A DNA stretch of 64,000 nt from contig JAXHMJ010000005.1 in NCBI GenBank assembly GCA_034521575.1, forward strand, positions 1,550,001 to 1,614,000, read 5' to 3'. Position 1 is the first letter of the stretch; every line of letters starts with the position of its first letter. This document shows, one piece after another, positions 32,712-42,314 of the stretch. This DNA is from a candidate division KSB1 bacterium. Its GTDB lineage: Bacteria > Zhuqueibacterota > Zhuqueibacteria > Residuimicrobiales > Krinioviventaceae. A program made the position numbers and the translations under genes. Under the pieces are notes generated by a model that saw only the letters and a list, made by a program, of their open reading frames with translations, had not been told where the DNA came from and made no database searches.

Positions 32712-35609
32712 TTAAGGCTGTTGGACGCTTTTGCGATCCAGATAAAAAACAATCTCAATCCGCCGATTCAATTTTCTACCAATCGGCATATCATTATCCC
32801 CGAGCATAATAAACTCACCCCGCAGACGTTTGATACCCAGCGGTTGGTTTTCCGCATATCCCCTGGGGGGTTCCAGACGTTTCTGGAACGCCTCAAGTGC
32901 GGCGGGATGATGTTCTTTCATGTAATTGATAAATCCCTGATGGAACGTTTCCGCACGTCTTTGTGAAAGCCGAGGATTAACACCGAACGGATCGATGGCA
33001 CAGGCATGTCCTTCAAATTTAAGACGCATTCCCGGCTCTTTGAACATCTGGCGCGCCTGATCAAATATCCGTTCCCAATAAAAACTATAAGTAGGATCCG
33101 TACCGGAAAACTTGAGCGGTACAGCGGTACGATTCTCCCGTAAAATAGCACGATCAATCAGGGCAATCTGCTGAACAGGCGTTCTGAAAAAACGACCCAG
33201 AGAATCCGTGATCTGAATCACCGCGTTAGCTGTTTTTCCATTCCATTGCGGCAAATTTACTTTTTTGGGTTTCCACTTTAATGTATCACCCAGATAAAAC
33301 GGATTTGCGGGCGAATTCTGGGTGCCATGTACCAGTGAACCTGCTTTGAATCTGTATCGGACCGAATCCATCGGCACATAAGCATGGATATCCGGCAGGC
33401 AGTTCACATTCAGCTGCAGCCGCTCAATATCCGTGTGCAGAACAGGTTTAAACAAAACCGCCTGGGCAGAATCAACAGCCGTGATTTTTACATACCGTCT
33501 TTCTTCGTGAATCCACCTGCGGATTGTGCGGTTATAGGGTGTTCTGCGCTCCGGCAGGATCACACCTTCCATTAATTGTATCTGATCGGACGCAACACCC
33601 AGCCGAATCAGAGAGTCCCTGACAGCCTGACTGCGTTTGACGGCCATCATACTGTCTGCGTTTTCTGTATTGGGATCAACATATCCCTGCAGCTGTACAC
33701 TCAGATTCGGATGTTTTACAAGCCGGTTCGCCAGGATTTTTAAATGCGGATCCATATTGGTTTGGTTCAGATATTCAAACGGCACCTCTGTGCTTTCGAT
33801 ATCAAAATTAACTTCTGTAATAATCGGTAGCTTGATACTCACCTCCGATGTCAGGTGAATAACCGCTGTATCCGGCGCTTCAAAACCACCCTTGGGAATG
33901 GTGAACAAATTATATTTGTACACGTTATTTTCAGAATTCCATTCCTTGATATTTTCCCGGGTCTCGATCGTTATGACAGCCTGATGCTGTCCCAGTTTTG
34001 GAGTGCGCCAGTCAAATTTATACTTTTTTTCTTTTCCTGCCTTTAATAAATCGATCTTGATTTGAGGCCATTCCGCGGATGCTTGTATATCCATGACAGA
34101 ATCCAGCAGCACCACCTGATCAACCAGTTTTACGCGGATATCACGCGCAGTTCTATCGCCGCTGTTCGCTATTGAAAAGGAAACTGTACCGTGAAAATCA
34201 TCCCGGGTCACCACATCATGATACTGGACATTAAAATTCTTCACGTGTAGATCGGCAAGCGGTACGTAAAAATGTCCCACCGGTCTGGAGTTTTGTTCGG
34301 CAATCCGGTAATGTCCATCCTTGTCATAAGCAATGATGGCCCAGTAATAATGACCGCCCGGGAGGTTATCCAGGCGGACGAACTCTGAAGACCGGTTAGA
34401 CGCCGAATAAAACAGTGCGGAATCGAGCAGGTCCGGCTTGAATAATTGTCCGGTGTCCCTAAACATATCAAGTGCACCTTTAACAGCGTTAGAGTCCTGA
34501 TCCACAATCACCCAATACTCGTGATCATCAAACAAATCCCGGTCACGGCTTGCTTCCCACTCTAAAACAACCGACTGTTCGGCCAGCGTATCATCCGGAA
34601 GCGGCTGTTCTTTCATAAAGTACTCCGGACGCACCGGGAACAGCGCGGCCGTTCCCCGATATGTGCGGGCAAAAACATTATCCTCATCCAAAGAAGACAA
34701 ATCCAGACGAAACGCTTTGTTTGCGCCCGGAAAAACCGAATCCAGATGAAGGCGTACATCTTCCAGGCGTACGGAAGCACCAAACGAAAAACGCTCAAAC
34801 AGATCCGCACCCAAATTATAGCCTCCATAAAGCGAGATATACCGGTCAATCATGATCTCGCTTCCCAGGGTCACATAAGCCTCTTTATCCAGGACATCCA
34901 CATAGTCGGCCAACAATGTAAATTGAAAACCATGATGAGATCCAATATAACAGCTGATTCCGCCGCGTACGGTGCGTGGTAACGGTGTCCCTGTGTTCAG
35001 AAAAATCAGGTCACGTCCTGTTTGATTGACAGAGCCTCCGACTGAGAACAGCATATCATAGGATTGAGCGAGTTGAAAACGCGGCGTACGCACCATGACG
35101 CCGGTATCAAAAATAAGCGCATCCGCGTTGTAACTGGCCAGCCGGCTGCGGTAATATTTCAAGTTCGCACCGACCGACACATAATCGGAAAGAAACGTCA
35201 AAGGTTGACCGATACCCAGCGAAACCAGAACATCCTCGGATGAAACGGCTTGTGATACCGTAAAAGAGTTGTTAAAATCCGGAATCCCTTTGTACAATAC
35301 GCCTGCAGCGATGCGCGTTTGCCGGCTCCAGGGCATAGGCACCCGCCAACCGGTTAGCAGAGATGCGTTTGAAATATCAGCCAGCCATTTTGTATACCCG
35401 GCCGAGTAATGCCATTCCCGTAAAAAACCCGTGGCAGCAGGATTCGCATACAAGGCATAGGGATCATCCAGCATGGACGTATACGCTCCTGCCATGGATT
35501 GATGCCGTGAACCCGGTGCAATTTTCAAAAAGGCAGCTCCGGATCGAGTTTGTGCGAAAAGAGGGGTCGTTAGCAGCAACAGCAAAAGAGTGATTCTCTT
35601 AAAATTCAT
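32712..35609 (-). CDS. PorV-like barrel / CARDB / double OmpA-domain surface protein
   Basis: A 965-residue exported protein with signal peptide (TLLLLLLTTPLFAQ). Residues about 22-320 form a PorV/PorQ-type outer-membrane barrel (FLKIAPGSRHQSMAGAYTSM, DPYALYANPAATGF). A fibronectin/CARDB-like region follows (about 330-590, LHVKNFNVQYHDVVTRDDFH). Two OmpA-like domains then appear: one about 600-690 (ITEVNFDIESTEVPFEYLNQ … VKRSQAVRDSLIRLGV) and one C-terminal (LRFEGHACAID-like KFEGHACAID, RLSQRRAETFHQGF, RKLNRRIEIVFYL). A barrel joined to two peptidoglycan-binding-type domains suggests an envelope-spanning anchor. It lies 3 bp after the DUF11/CARDB gene on the same strand, so one operon is likely. 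Confidence 0.83.
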   Translation of the reverse strand: MNFKRITLLLLLLTTPLFAQTRSGAAFLKIAPGSRHQSMAGAYTSMLDDPYALYANPAATGFLREWHYSAGYTKWLADISNASLLTGWRVPMPWSRQTRIAAGVLYKGIPDFNNSFTVSQAVSSEDVLVSLGIGQPLTFLSDYVSVGANLKYYRSRLASYNADALIFDTGVMVRTPRFQLAQSYDMLFSVGGSVNQTGRDLIFLNTGTPLPRTVRGGISCYIGSHHGFQFTLLADYVDVLDKEAYVTLGSEIMIDRYISLYGGYNLGADLFERFSFGASVRLEDVRLHLDSVFPGANKAFRLDLSSLDEDNVFARTYRGTAALFPVRPEYFMKEQPLPDDTLAEQSVVLEWEASRDRDLFDDHEYWVIVDQDSNAVKGALDMFRDTGQLFKPDLLDSALFYSASNRSSEFVRLDNLPGGHYYWAIIAYDKDGHYRIAEQNSRPVGHFYVPLADLHVKNFNVQYHDVVTRDDFHGTVSFSIANSGDRTARDIRVKLVDQVVLLDSVMDIQASAEWPQIKIDLLKAGKEKKYKFDWRTPKLGQHQAVITIETRENIKEWNSENNVYKYNLFTIPKGGFEAPDTAVIHLTSEVSIKLPIITEVNFDIESTEVPFEYLNQTNMDPHLKILANRLVKHPNLSVQLQGYVDPNTENADSMMAVKRSQAVRDSLIRLGVASDQIQLMEGVILPERRTPYNRTIRRWIHEERRYVKITAVDSAQAVLFKPVLHTDIERLQLNVNCLPDIHAYVPMDSVRYRFKAGSLVHGTQNSPANPFYLGDTLKWKPKKVNLPQWNGKTANAVIQITDSLGRFFRTPVQQIALIDRAILRENRTAVPLKFSGTDPTYSFYWERIFDQARQMFKEPGMRLKFEGHACAIDPFGVNPRLSQRRAETFHQGFINYMKEHHPAALEAFQKRLEPPRGYAENQPLGIKRLRGEFIMLGDNDMPIGRKLNRRIEIVFYLDRKSVQQP

Positions 35610-35612
35610 AGC

Positions 35613-36806
35613 CTATCTCACGATAATAAGCTTTTTATAGTTATTTTCACCAGCGGTCCGGATGGTAAGCAGATAGACACCGCTTCCGATTCGTTTACCG
35701 GTTTCCGTTGTTCCATTCCAGGACAGATCATGCCAGCCTGCAGATAAAATTTGATCAAGAACGCGCGTCACATGATCTCCACTGATATCCCAAAGATCCA
35801 GTCTCACACGGCCGCTGAGTTTAATCTTGAAGCGGATAATAATCGGTTCTTCAAGATCAGGCTGATACACATTTCGATCAATTGAAAGTTTATCGCCGCT
35901 CCGAACCAGCACCTGATCGCCGGCCGTACCCTGAGCGCCGGTTACACTTGTAGCAGTCAATTTGAAAACCAGTTCATCCTGACTCTTGTTGTGAAGCTCA
36001 GAGTGCCGGTACACCTCATCAACGGTATACCACTGATCCGGCAGGATACTTTGAGTTTCAATATACCAATCGGCAAAATCCGTCACAATTTCTCCGTCGG
36101 GCAGATAAATCCACAAATCCCAGGTTGATATTTCAACCGGAAAGCGGACCTGCACAACCAGACTGTCACTGACGTCCGCAATCCGCGGGGTGACCTGGAT
36201 TTCCGGGGTAAACGGCTCTATTTCCCGTATAATCTGGATCAGTTTCACTGATGTGACGTTATCATCGAGGGAAGCCGAATCTTCGTTGCTGGCAGATACC
36301 CGGCCTTTATTCATGCCCATCAATGGTTCAGGTTCATGCGCTTCCGGCGCTTTGAGGATCAATTCAATTGACTCCTGAGTCAAAACCTCAGAAAACATCC
36401 AGAACAGCGAATCGAGCGATACTTGATCAGGTTCAGGATCAGCGGACACGAACACAAAATGCTCGGGTATCACATTGACAAGTGTCACATTTTCCGCCGG
36501 AACTTGTTCTTTGTTGATCACATTAACATCAAATCGAACCTGCTGTTCGGGTTCATAGTAGAAGGTAGGAATATCAGCCGAAACCGCAGATGAATCCAGA
36601 TGAACAATCTGATTGACGGTAATATCCGTATTCAATAGCGGTCCGGGACGCTGCAGAACAAAAAACATCTGTTCAACCGTATTATTCGCAAGCAGCGAAT
36701 CCGAATCTGAATTCACAAGCGCAGTCAGTTCCCCCTGAAAGGGAAATTCCGGTAGCATGGTGAGTCGAATGACCATAGAAATCATGACAGAATCGCCGGG
36801 AGGCAA
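35613..36806 (-). CDS. DUF11/CARDB repeat surface protein, C-terminal part (frameshifted)
   Basis: The last piece of a large secreted adhesin-like gene. The authentic frame starts near 36900 (SIRFDPSIPGVFEAVEQTGF, before the first in-frame start codon). It contains further DUF11/CARDB modules and ends with an FlgD/Por-secretion-type Ig domain (LSAGWHDLSWNGTTETGKRI, GSGVYLLTIRTAGENNYKKL, IIVR). That tail is typical of proteins exported by type IX-like secretion in FCB bacteria. Its stop is 3 bp before the PorV-type gene. Confidence 0.78.
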   Translation of the reverse strand: MPPGDSVMISMVIRLTMLPEFPFQGELTALVNSDSDSLLANNTVEQMFFVLQRPGPLLNTDITVNQIVHLDSSAVSADIPTFYYEPEQQVRFDVNVINKEQVPAENVTLVNVIPEHFVFVSADPEPDQVSLDSLFWMFSEVLTQESIELILKAPEAHEPEPLMGMNKGRVSASNEDSASLDDNVTSVKLIQIIREIEPFTPEIQVTPRIADVSDSLVVQVRFPVEISTWDLWIYLPDGEIVTDFADWYIETQSILPDQWYTVDEVYRHSELHNKSQDELVFKLTATSVTGAQGTAGDQVLVRSGDKLSIDRNVYQPDLEEPIIIRFKIKLSGRVRLDLWDISGDHVTRVLDQILSAGWHDLSWNGTTETGKRIGSGVYLLTIRTAGENNYKKLIIVR

Positions 36807-38743
36807 TTCGGCAAATGTTCGATTATAGACAGAATCCGAAACAAACCCGGTCTGTTCAACTGCTTCAAATACACCCGGAATCGATGGGTCAAATCGAATA
36901 GACCGGCTGTATCCGGTCCATGATTGACAATGTGCAAGTGATAATCAACAGAATCAGGATAGAAAAACGCGGGATAATCTGTACCGTCTTTACGATAGAC
37001 AGTATCCGGATTCATCAGGATATCCAAGTTCAGGTCTGATAGCATATCGTCCGGCTTTTGCGGTTCCAGAATCGCAAAGGATCGGGCGAGTTGATTGTTT
37101 TGCAGCAGAGTATCCCGATCCGCTTTTGCCAAAATACTCATCTCCAATTGAAGCGGGTAGTCATCGATATCTCCGGGCTTTATGATCATTGCAATGGCAT
37201 GAGAATCGCCGGGAGCTATACCGGGAACCTCCCAGCTTAAAGTTCCGGCATTTGATATCTCCGGTTCAGCATCTGCATAGACAAACTGCATCTCGGGCGG
37301 CAAGCTATGTATAATCATGCAATCGACCGCGGTATCCGGTCCGGCATTATAGACCATTAGTCGATAATTCAGACTATCCGGATAGACAACCGCGGGAATA
37401 GTCTGATCGTCCACAACAAAGCTGGTATCTGTATCAAACTCCATATGCGTAGAAAGGTCTGCTGTTTTCATCTCCGCAGGACGGGATTCTAAAACAGCAA
37501 AATCCTGAATCATGACATTGTTATCCGGAAGGGTATCCCGATCCGCCTGGGCCAGAGCACTCATCTCCAGAACAACAGGAAACACGCTCATTTCATCGGG
37601 CTGTATCGTGATAAGGATGGACAGAGAATCATTGGGCGGAATTTCGCCAATAGTCCAGTTAAAGTCTGTTTCATCCAAAGTTTCCGGCCCCCTCTCCGAG
37701 CTCAAAAACTGCATCTCCGGCGGCAGCGTATGGCTCAACACGATATTCAACGCAGTGTCCGGACCGGCGTTGTGAACCATCAAACGGTACATCAGACTAT
37801 CCGGATAAACAACCGCGGGAATAATCTCATCGTCCACAATCAAACTCGTATCCACGTCAAGGTCAATATGCATGGAAAGATCAGCGGTTTTCGGCGGCGG
37901 TGTGATAAACACTCGCGCACTGTCTGTATTGTTGCTGGTATCCACATCAGCTGAATACCCGACTTTTGCCATTGCGTTCAAGCTCTCGACTGTAACCGTA
38001 TCATCAACCTGTACCCGAATCAAAGACTCGAGCGTGCTGGTCGGAACCAGACCGGGATATCGCCAAACACCTTTAGACAAACGGATCACCGAATCGGGAA
38101 CATCAAAAGACAGAATATGGATAGAAGGCGGTAGATTTAACGCAACATCAAAGGTATCCGCATCTGATGGGCCTAGATTTGAGACATTGATTTGATACTC
38201 AAACGAATCGCCCGGTGCAATCCGTGTCACCGGTGCGGCCGGCGCCATGATGCGGTCATCCGTCAGGGCATTCAGTTCGATTTTTAAATCCGTGGGAGGA
38301 TCGAATTGTGGAGAAATCGCGTATATATTCTGATCGCGTTCAGCTCGATTATTTGTAATATCCACATCATGGGCGGCTTCAATCCGGCCGAGGAAATGAA
38401 CCGGAACAATTGCCGCTCTCATTGTATCCGGGACCTGCGCACTGAACTGAATCCAGAGAGAAGCTCCGGACGCCATCTCGGGTAAATCCCAGGACCGTCG
38501 GGCAGTATCAAGAGAATCACTATCCTGGTATTCAAAATCCGTATCCGTGCTCAACTTGAGAAACACAGGATAATCAAATACAAGGGTACTGCTGTAAATC
38601 GTATTTTGTCCCGCATTCTCAACCATCAAAATGCCGCTAAACGCATCACCGGGCATGGCATACTCGGCGGGAGAATCCTGATAGATAAATTGATGTGGAG
38701 CCGTAACTTTCGAGTTCAATCGCGGCATCGATAGGAGGTTCAT
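36782..38743 (-). CDS. DUF11/CARDB repeat surface protein, middle part (frameshifted)
   Basis: About 610 authentic residues of tandem DUF11-like domains. Three units repeat the same plan: KTADLSMHIDLDVDTSLIVD / KTADLSTHMEFDTDTSFVVD / a more diverged third, each followed by YPDSL..YRLMV.NAGPDTA and LPPEMQF. The first two are also close at DNA level (about 37.3-37.5 and 37.7-37.9 kb), indicating recent internal duplication. The frame is lost near 36900, where one base is missing after GPDTAG. At the 5' side a short stretch in a third frame (VIRLQYEPPIDAAIELESYG) joins it to the N-terminal part. Confidence 0.78.
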   Translation of the reverse strand: MNLLSMPRLNSKVTAPHQFIYQDSPAEYAMPGDAFSGILMVENAGQNTIYSSTLVFDYPVFLKLSTDTDFEYQDSDSLDTARRSWDLPEMASGASLWIQFSAQVPDTMRAAIVPVHFLGRIEAAHDVDITNNRAERDQNIYAISPQFDPPTDLKIELNALTDDRIMAPAAPVTRIAPGDSFEYQINVSNLGPSDADTFDVALNLPPSIHILSFDVPDSVIRLSKGVWRYPGLVPTSTLESLIRVQVDDTVTVESLNAMAKVGYSADVDTSNNTDSARVFITPPPKTADLSMHIDLDVDTSLIVDDEIIPAVVYPDSLMYRLMVHNAGPDTALNIVLSHTLPPEMQFLSSERGPETLDETDFNWTIGEIPPNDSLSILITIQPDEMSVFPVVLEMSALAQADRDTLPDNNVMIQDFAVLESRPAEMKTADLSTHMEFDTDTSFVVDDQTIPAVVYPDSLNYRLMVYNAGPDTAVDCMIIHSLPPEMQFVYADAEPEISNAGTLSWEVPGIAPGDSHAIAMIIKPGDIDDYPLQLEMSILAKADRDTLLQNNQLARSFAILEPQKPDDMLSDLNLDILMNPDTVYRKDGTDYPAFFYPDSVDYHLHIVNHGPDTAGLFDLTHRFRVYLKQLNRPGLFRILSIIEHLPNCLPAILS

Positions 38744-39282
38744 ACTGAAGCCGGATCACGTCTGAAGAGTCGCACACTCTCAGTGGGACCCAGAGAGTCC
38801 TGGAGAAACTGAGGATATTCAGTTACAATTCGGGCATAATGATTCATATAGATGAAATGTTCACCCTCGGGTAAATAAAACCGTCCGGCATCCCGCCAGA
38901 GTACAGTGACGGAAGAATCCACCGGACCCTCCCACGGGTCCTGAGGCAAGCCGGGGATATCGGCTACGACTTTATACGGCCCTGCATTCGCATCCTGGGG
39001 CGTGAGCATGTCTCCGGATTGCGATCTGACCGTAAGATAAAAGCTTTCATTTTTCTGTTCATCACCGCTGTCATACCAAATTCGGGAAAAAGACGGTAGT
39101 ATCCCGCCTGCTGGACCTGAATCCGGACTGCCGGCTTGGATTGCTCTCCTTCCTGTGACATGACCCGACAAACCTTTTCAAGTTGAATCAGCTGCCGATA
39201 TGGTACATCCTGAGTCTGAACTCCGTTCAATTCCTGATGACAGCAGAACCAGCAATACGAGAAAACGTCCTGTTACTTTCAT
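38740..39282 (-). CDS. DUF11/CARDB repeat surface protein, N-terminal part (frameshifted)
   Basis: The ATG at 39282 begins a signal peptide (MKVTGRFLVLLVLLSSG). The frame then shifts near 39232 to NGVQTQDVPYRQLIQLEKVC, and again near 39095 from QQAGYYRLF to SRIWYDSGDEQKNESFYLTV, which runs to 38740. This gene therefore carries at least four frame changes, the most in the window. Reassembled, it would encode roughly 1200 residues: signal peptide, Ig-like repeats and a secretion tail. Either the gene is decaying or this stretch was assembled from poor data. Confidence 0.65.
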
Positions 39283-39412
39283 CGTTGCGTACCGGAATTT
39301 GTGAAATATTTTACCGAGTTAAAGCAGTATGGAAAATCAAATCAAAAAAGAGATGCTACCAATATTACGTTTTTTCAAGTTTGTTTATTCCAAATAAACC
39401 GGGTCAATTGAT

Positions 39413-40165
39413 CTACCGCCTTTTTCCCTTGTGATAGCGCCGGCCTTTCCATTCATATTGACCCAACGTCCCCCATAAGCCAACAACAGGAATATACAGG
39501 TTCTGAACAATTTGGGCAACTAAAAAATAACAAATATTGACCTTTTTATAAATAATTCGGTAACCGTAATCAACAAACCAGTAATCTGCTGCAAATTTAA
39601 CCGACAACAAGGCAAGACAGGACAGCCAGGATAACAGGCCCCCCATCCATAAAAATGGACCCGCCACCAGCATACAGATCAATCCGTATACCACAATTTC
39701 CATGATTTGCAGTGGCAAGCGATACACTCTTGTTTTGGACGCCCATCTGAGCCGTTGCCGGAAAAAATCCCGTTTACGGGTATTGGCGGGTGTATAGACG
39801 GCAGCACGAGAGTCCTTTACAAACACACATTTTGCGGCCCGTTTTGTAAACTTTTGCAATAAAAGATCATCATCACCTGATCCATAAGCATCATGTCCGG
39901 CAAAACCTTCATTTTTTAAAAATTCAGATCGGCGATAAGCGAAATTCGCTCCATTTGCCAGCACTGGCCGATTCAGTCCGATAGCTGCGGCGCCGACAAG
40001 CACGAATGAAAACGAATCCAAAGCTTCTACTTTTTGAAAGCAGGTTTCAGCCTTGTCAATCAGCAACCAGGATGCAACAGCGTTTACATCATGATCAAAA
40101 TACGACGCCATGGTGCTCAGCCATTCCGGAGAAACCACACAATCTGCATCGGTTGTAAAAATCAT
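39413..40165 (-). CDS. GT2-family membrane glycosyltransferase, C-terminal part (frameshifted)
   Basis: The second piece of a processive-type GT2 enzyme. It holds the DxD-type motif (IFTTDADC), GANFAYRRSEFLKNEGF, the GDDD-containing segment, the RxxRW-type motif RQRLRWASKT and about three C-terminal transmembrane helices. The authentic frame starts slightly upstream at KAQQEDMIFTT. One missing base near 40180 separates it from the N-terminal part. The enzyme would transfer a sugar to a lipid or glycan at the inner membrane. Confidence 0.82.
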   Translation of the reverse strand: MIFTTDADCVVSPEWLSTMASYFDHDVNAVASWLLIDKAETCFQKVEALDSFSFVLVGAAAIGLNRPVLANGANFAYRRSEFLKNEGFAGHDAYGSGDDDLLLQKFTKRAAKCVFVKDSRAAVYTPANTRKRDFFRQRLRWASKTRVYRLPLQIMEIVVYGLICMLVAGPFLWMGGLLSWLSCLALLSVKFAADYWFVDYGYRIIYKKVNICYFLVAQIVQNLYIPVVGLWGTLGQYEWKGRRYHKGKRR

Positions 40166-40539
40166 ATCCTCTTGCTGCGCTTGACGGCAGCGGTAATGGC
40201 GGCTTTTTTCGGAGAAAGCAAATCAGTCTGTCCCAGCTTTATTACGCTTATATTGTCATAGTCTTGCATGAAAGAATGAATAATATCCAAAGTCCGGTCT
40301 TTAGATTGATCATCCACGACGATAATTTCATATTTCCCGGCGGGATAATTTTGCAGCGTCAAAGAATCCAGGCACGGCCCGATATGCTCTTCTTCATTAC
40401 GCGCCGGAACAACTATCGTAATGCTGGGTTGCAAGCGATTAACCGGCTTGATCGACTGGAGCTTTATCAAGCCCCGCCATAAGACGAGTATACCGATCAA
40501 ATACAAGCAGGCAGCAGTTAGATAAAAAACATCAAGCAT
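40162..40539 (-). CDS. GT2-family membrane glycosyltransferase, N-terminal part (frameshifted)
   Basis: Starts MLDVFYLTAACLYLIGILVL with one transmembrane helix, followed by the GT2 nucleotide-sugar-binding signature SITIVVPARNEEEHIGPCLD and EIIVVDDQSKDRTLDII. The frame continues correctly to KKAAITAAVK; then a one-base loss leads to a stop at 40162. I start at 40539, which overlaps the 3' end of the YbhN-like gene by 8 nt; an in-frame codon 14 residues earlier has no support. The full protein would be about 380 residues. Confidence 0.83.
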   Translation of the reverse strand: MLDVFYLTAACLYLIGILVLWRGLIKLQSIKPVNRLQPSITIVVPARNEEEHIGPCLDSLTLQNYPAGKYEIIVVDDQSKDRTLDIIHSFMQDYDNISVIKLGQTDLLSPKKAAITAAVKRSKRI

Positions 40540-41480
40540 TGGCTTTCTCTTGGTATAGATTCCGGGAAAGCAGAAACACAAACATACCCATCAAACCGGG
40601 AATTAAAATATTGATCAAAAACAATAAAAGCGATGCATTGAACGCCGCGGCAGCTGCTGACATCAAAACGGCCAAAGAAATAAATCGCCGCACCTTCACG
40701 GGTTCCCAGATCACCAAAAGAAAGAGGAAACACAGTTTTGATAAACATAACCGCAAACGCTGCACTCATAGCGTGAAAAAATGTGATGGAATCAAATGCC
40801 AATATCAATAAATAAAATTGCGTGCAGTAGGTTAAAACCTGTATAAAGCTCAGCGCAGCGAGTTTCTGTATTAATGTGCGGGACATTTTGCCGACTCCCG
40901 CTAACAGGCGCCCTAAAAAATCAGACTTTCCATGGTCTGGATTGACATGAAATCCGCGCCGATACGCGACAACAGCAATGACCAGAAACAGCGCTCCCAG
41001 ACCCATGACAAGCATCAAAATACGGGTACGAGTCAAAACAGGGATAAATTGTAACAGTCCCAGCGCACCCAATAAATAAATGACAAACCAGGTGATAACC
41101 TTATCCACCACAAACAGCCCAAGCAATTGGGGTTTATCGACATCCCTGACAAACAAGGTTCGTGCATAATCACCGAGACGGGCGGGAGTTGCCAGACCCA
41201 TTGAAATCCCGATAAACAGTGAAGACCAGATCATCCGGCTCTTGACATCAGGCTGCAGCCGCCGGACCACCAGTTTCCATCTGCCGAACTGCAGCAGCAG
41301 GTTCAACGGCAGTAACAAAAAAGCAGCGCCAACAAACAAGGGTTCTGCGGATGTCATGGTACGTAAAAGACCGGAGAGGCTGATCTTTTGCACAAGAACA
41401 AATAAAATAACCCCGGAGATCAATATCTTGAAAAAACACAGAACAGAACGTGAGTTGAGTTTAAAGAATCTGCCGGTCAT
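40532..41480 (-). CDS. YbhN/LPG-synthase-type multi-pass membrane protein (frameshifted)
   Basis: A lysylphosphatidylglycerol-synthase transmembrane-domain (UPF0104) family protein, often found beside glycosyltransferases and proposed to move or modify lipid-linked glycans. The start at 41480 (MTGRFFKLNSRSV) follows AGGGTGACG. Hallmarks are GRWKLVVRRLQPDV, GLATPARLGDYARTLFV and FPLSFGDLGTREGAAIYFF. Near 40675 an extra base, or two lost, shifts the frame. The correct end reads VLMSAAAAAFNASLLLFLIN … SRNLYQEKANA and stops at 40532; the original frame would run on to 40518 with nonsense. It is coupled to the GT2 gene. Confidence 0.8.
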
Positions 41481-41614
41481 CGTCACCCTGGCCGTTGCCA
41501 CCCGTTTCTTGTCAATATAAAGCAATCCGGCATAAAATCAAAATCCTTTTGCATCATGATATCAGGATAGCAGTGAAAATGAAAATAAAACCCGACAGAA
41601 AAGTGCGAAACCTT

Positions 41615-42100
41615 TTAGTTATCCAGGCAATCCAAAAATGTTTTCAAATCAAAGAGGATAAGCCCTTTGTTTTTGGACCGTATTTGTGTTTTTTGATCAT
41701 CTGTAGAAAATACAACTTTGCGAATTAAATCCAGGACATAGGTCTGATGGTATTCTGAAAAGACACTTTCGACTGCATTCTGGAAATCATGATCAAGCTT
41801 TCCTTCCAGATAAGAAATGAGCTTCATGTTTTTTTCACTGGCCTTGCTGATATCACTGGCGTTTATCTTGGGGATATCTTTCTCGCCCTGCTGCATGCAG
41901 TCCCAGACGGCAACGGCCAGATACAAAAGCAGCTGTTTTTCTTCAAAATTGTACAACTCTGAATTGACTGTCATCAGATAATTAGCCAAAGCCGGCTGTT
42001 TTTTATTCAATTCAGCAATTTTCTTTTCAATATCGAAAAAGTCTTTCCGAGTATGATTCAGCCATACTTTATCGACAACCTCTTCCAAAATCAATTCCAT
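41615..42100 (-). CDS. protein of unknown function, helical
   Basis: A 161-residue predicted soluble helical protein (MELILEEVVDKVWLNHTRKD … IRKVVFSTDDQKTQIRSKNK). The start at 42100 is supported by AGAGGTGATT directly upstream; the longer in-frame version to 42232 has no ribosome-binding site. There is no signal peptide and no family I recognise. It is divergent from the DHH phosphoesterase gene. Confidence 0.7.
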   Translation of the reverse strand: MELILEEVVDKVWLNHTRKDFFDIEKKIAELNKKQPALANYLMTVNSELYNFEEKQLLLYLAVAVWDCMQQGEKDIPKINASDISKASEKNMKLISYLEGKLDHDFQNAVESVFSEYHQTYVLDLIRKVVFSTDDQKTQIRSKNKGLILFDLKTFLDCLDN

Positions 42101-42314
42101 AATCACCTCTGTTTTTTTGCACCCTAAAATCGTGATTTCTTTTACCATATTCAACAATTGATTTAAAATAATCTTCCTTTTTCTTGGCAGAGACTTGCTA
42201 TTCTTGCATTTTTTTTCAATATTATAGACCATTTAAATATAGCTCCGGGTTAACCCGAACATGCAAAAGTCCCGCATCAGAAAATGGACGAATCTATGAA
42301 AAAAGGTTTTAATC

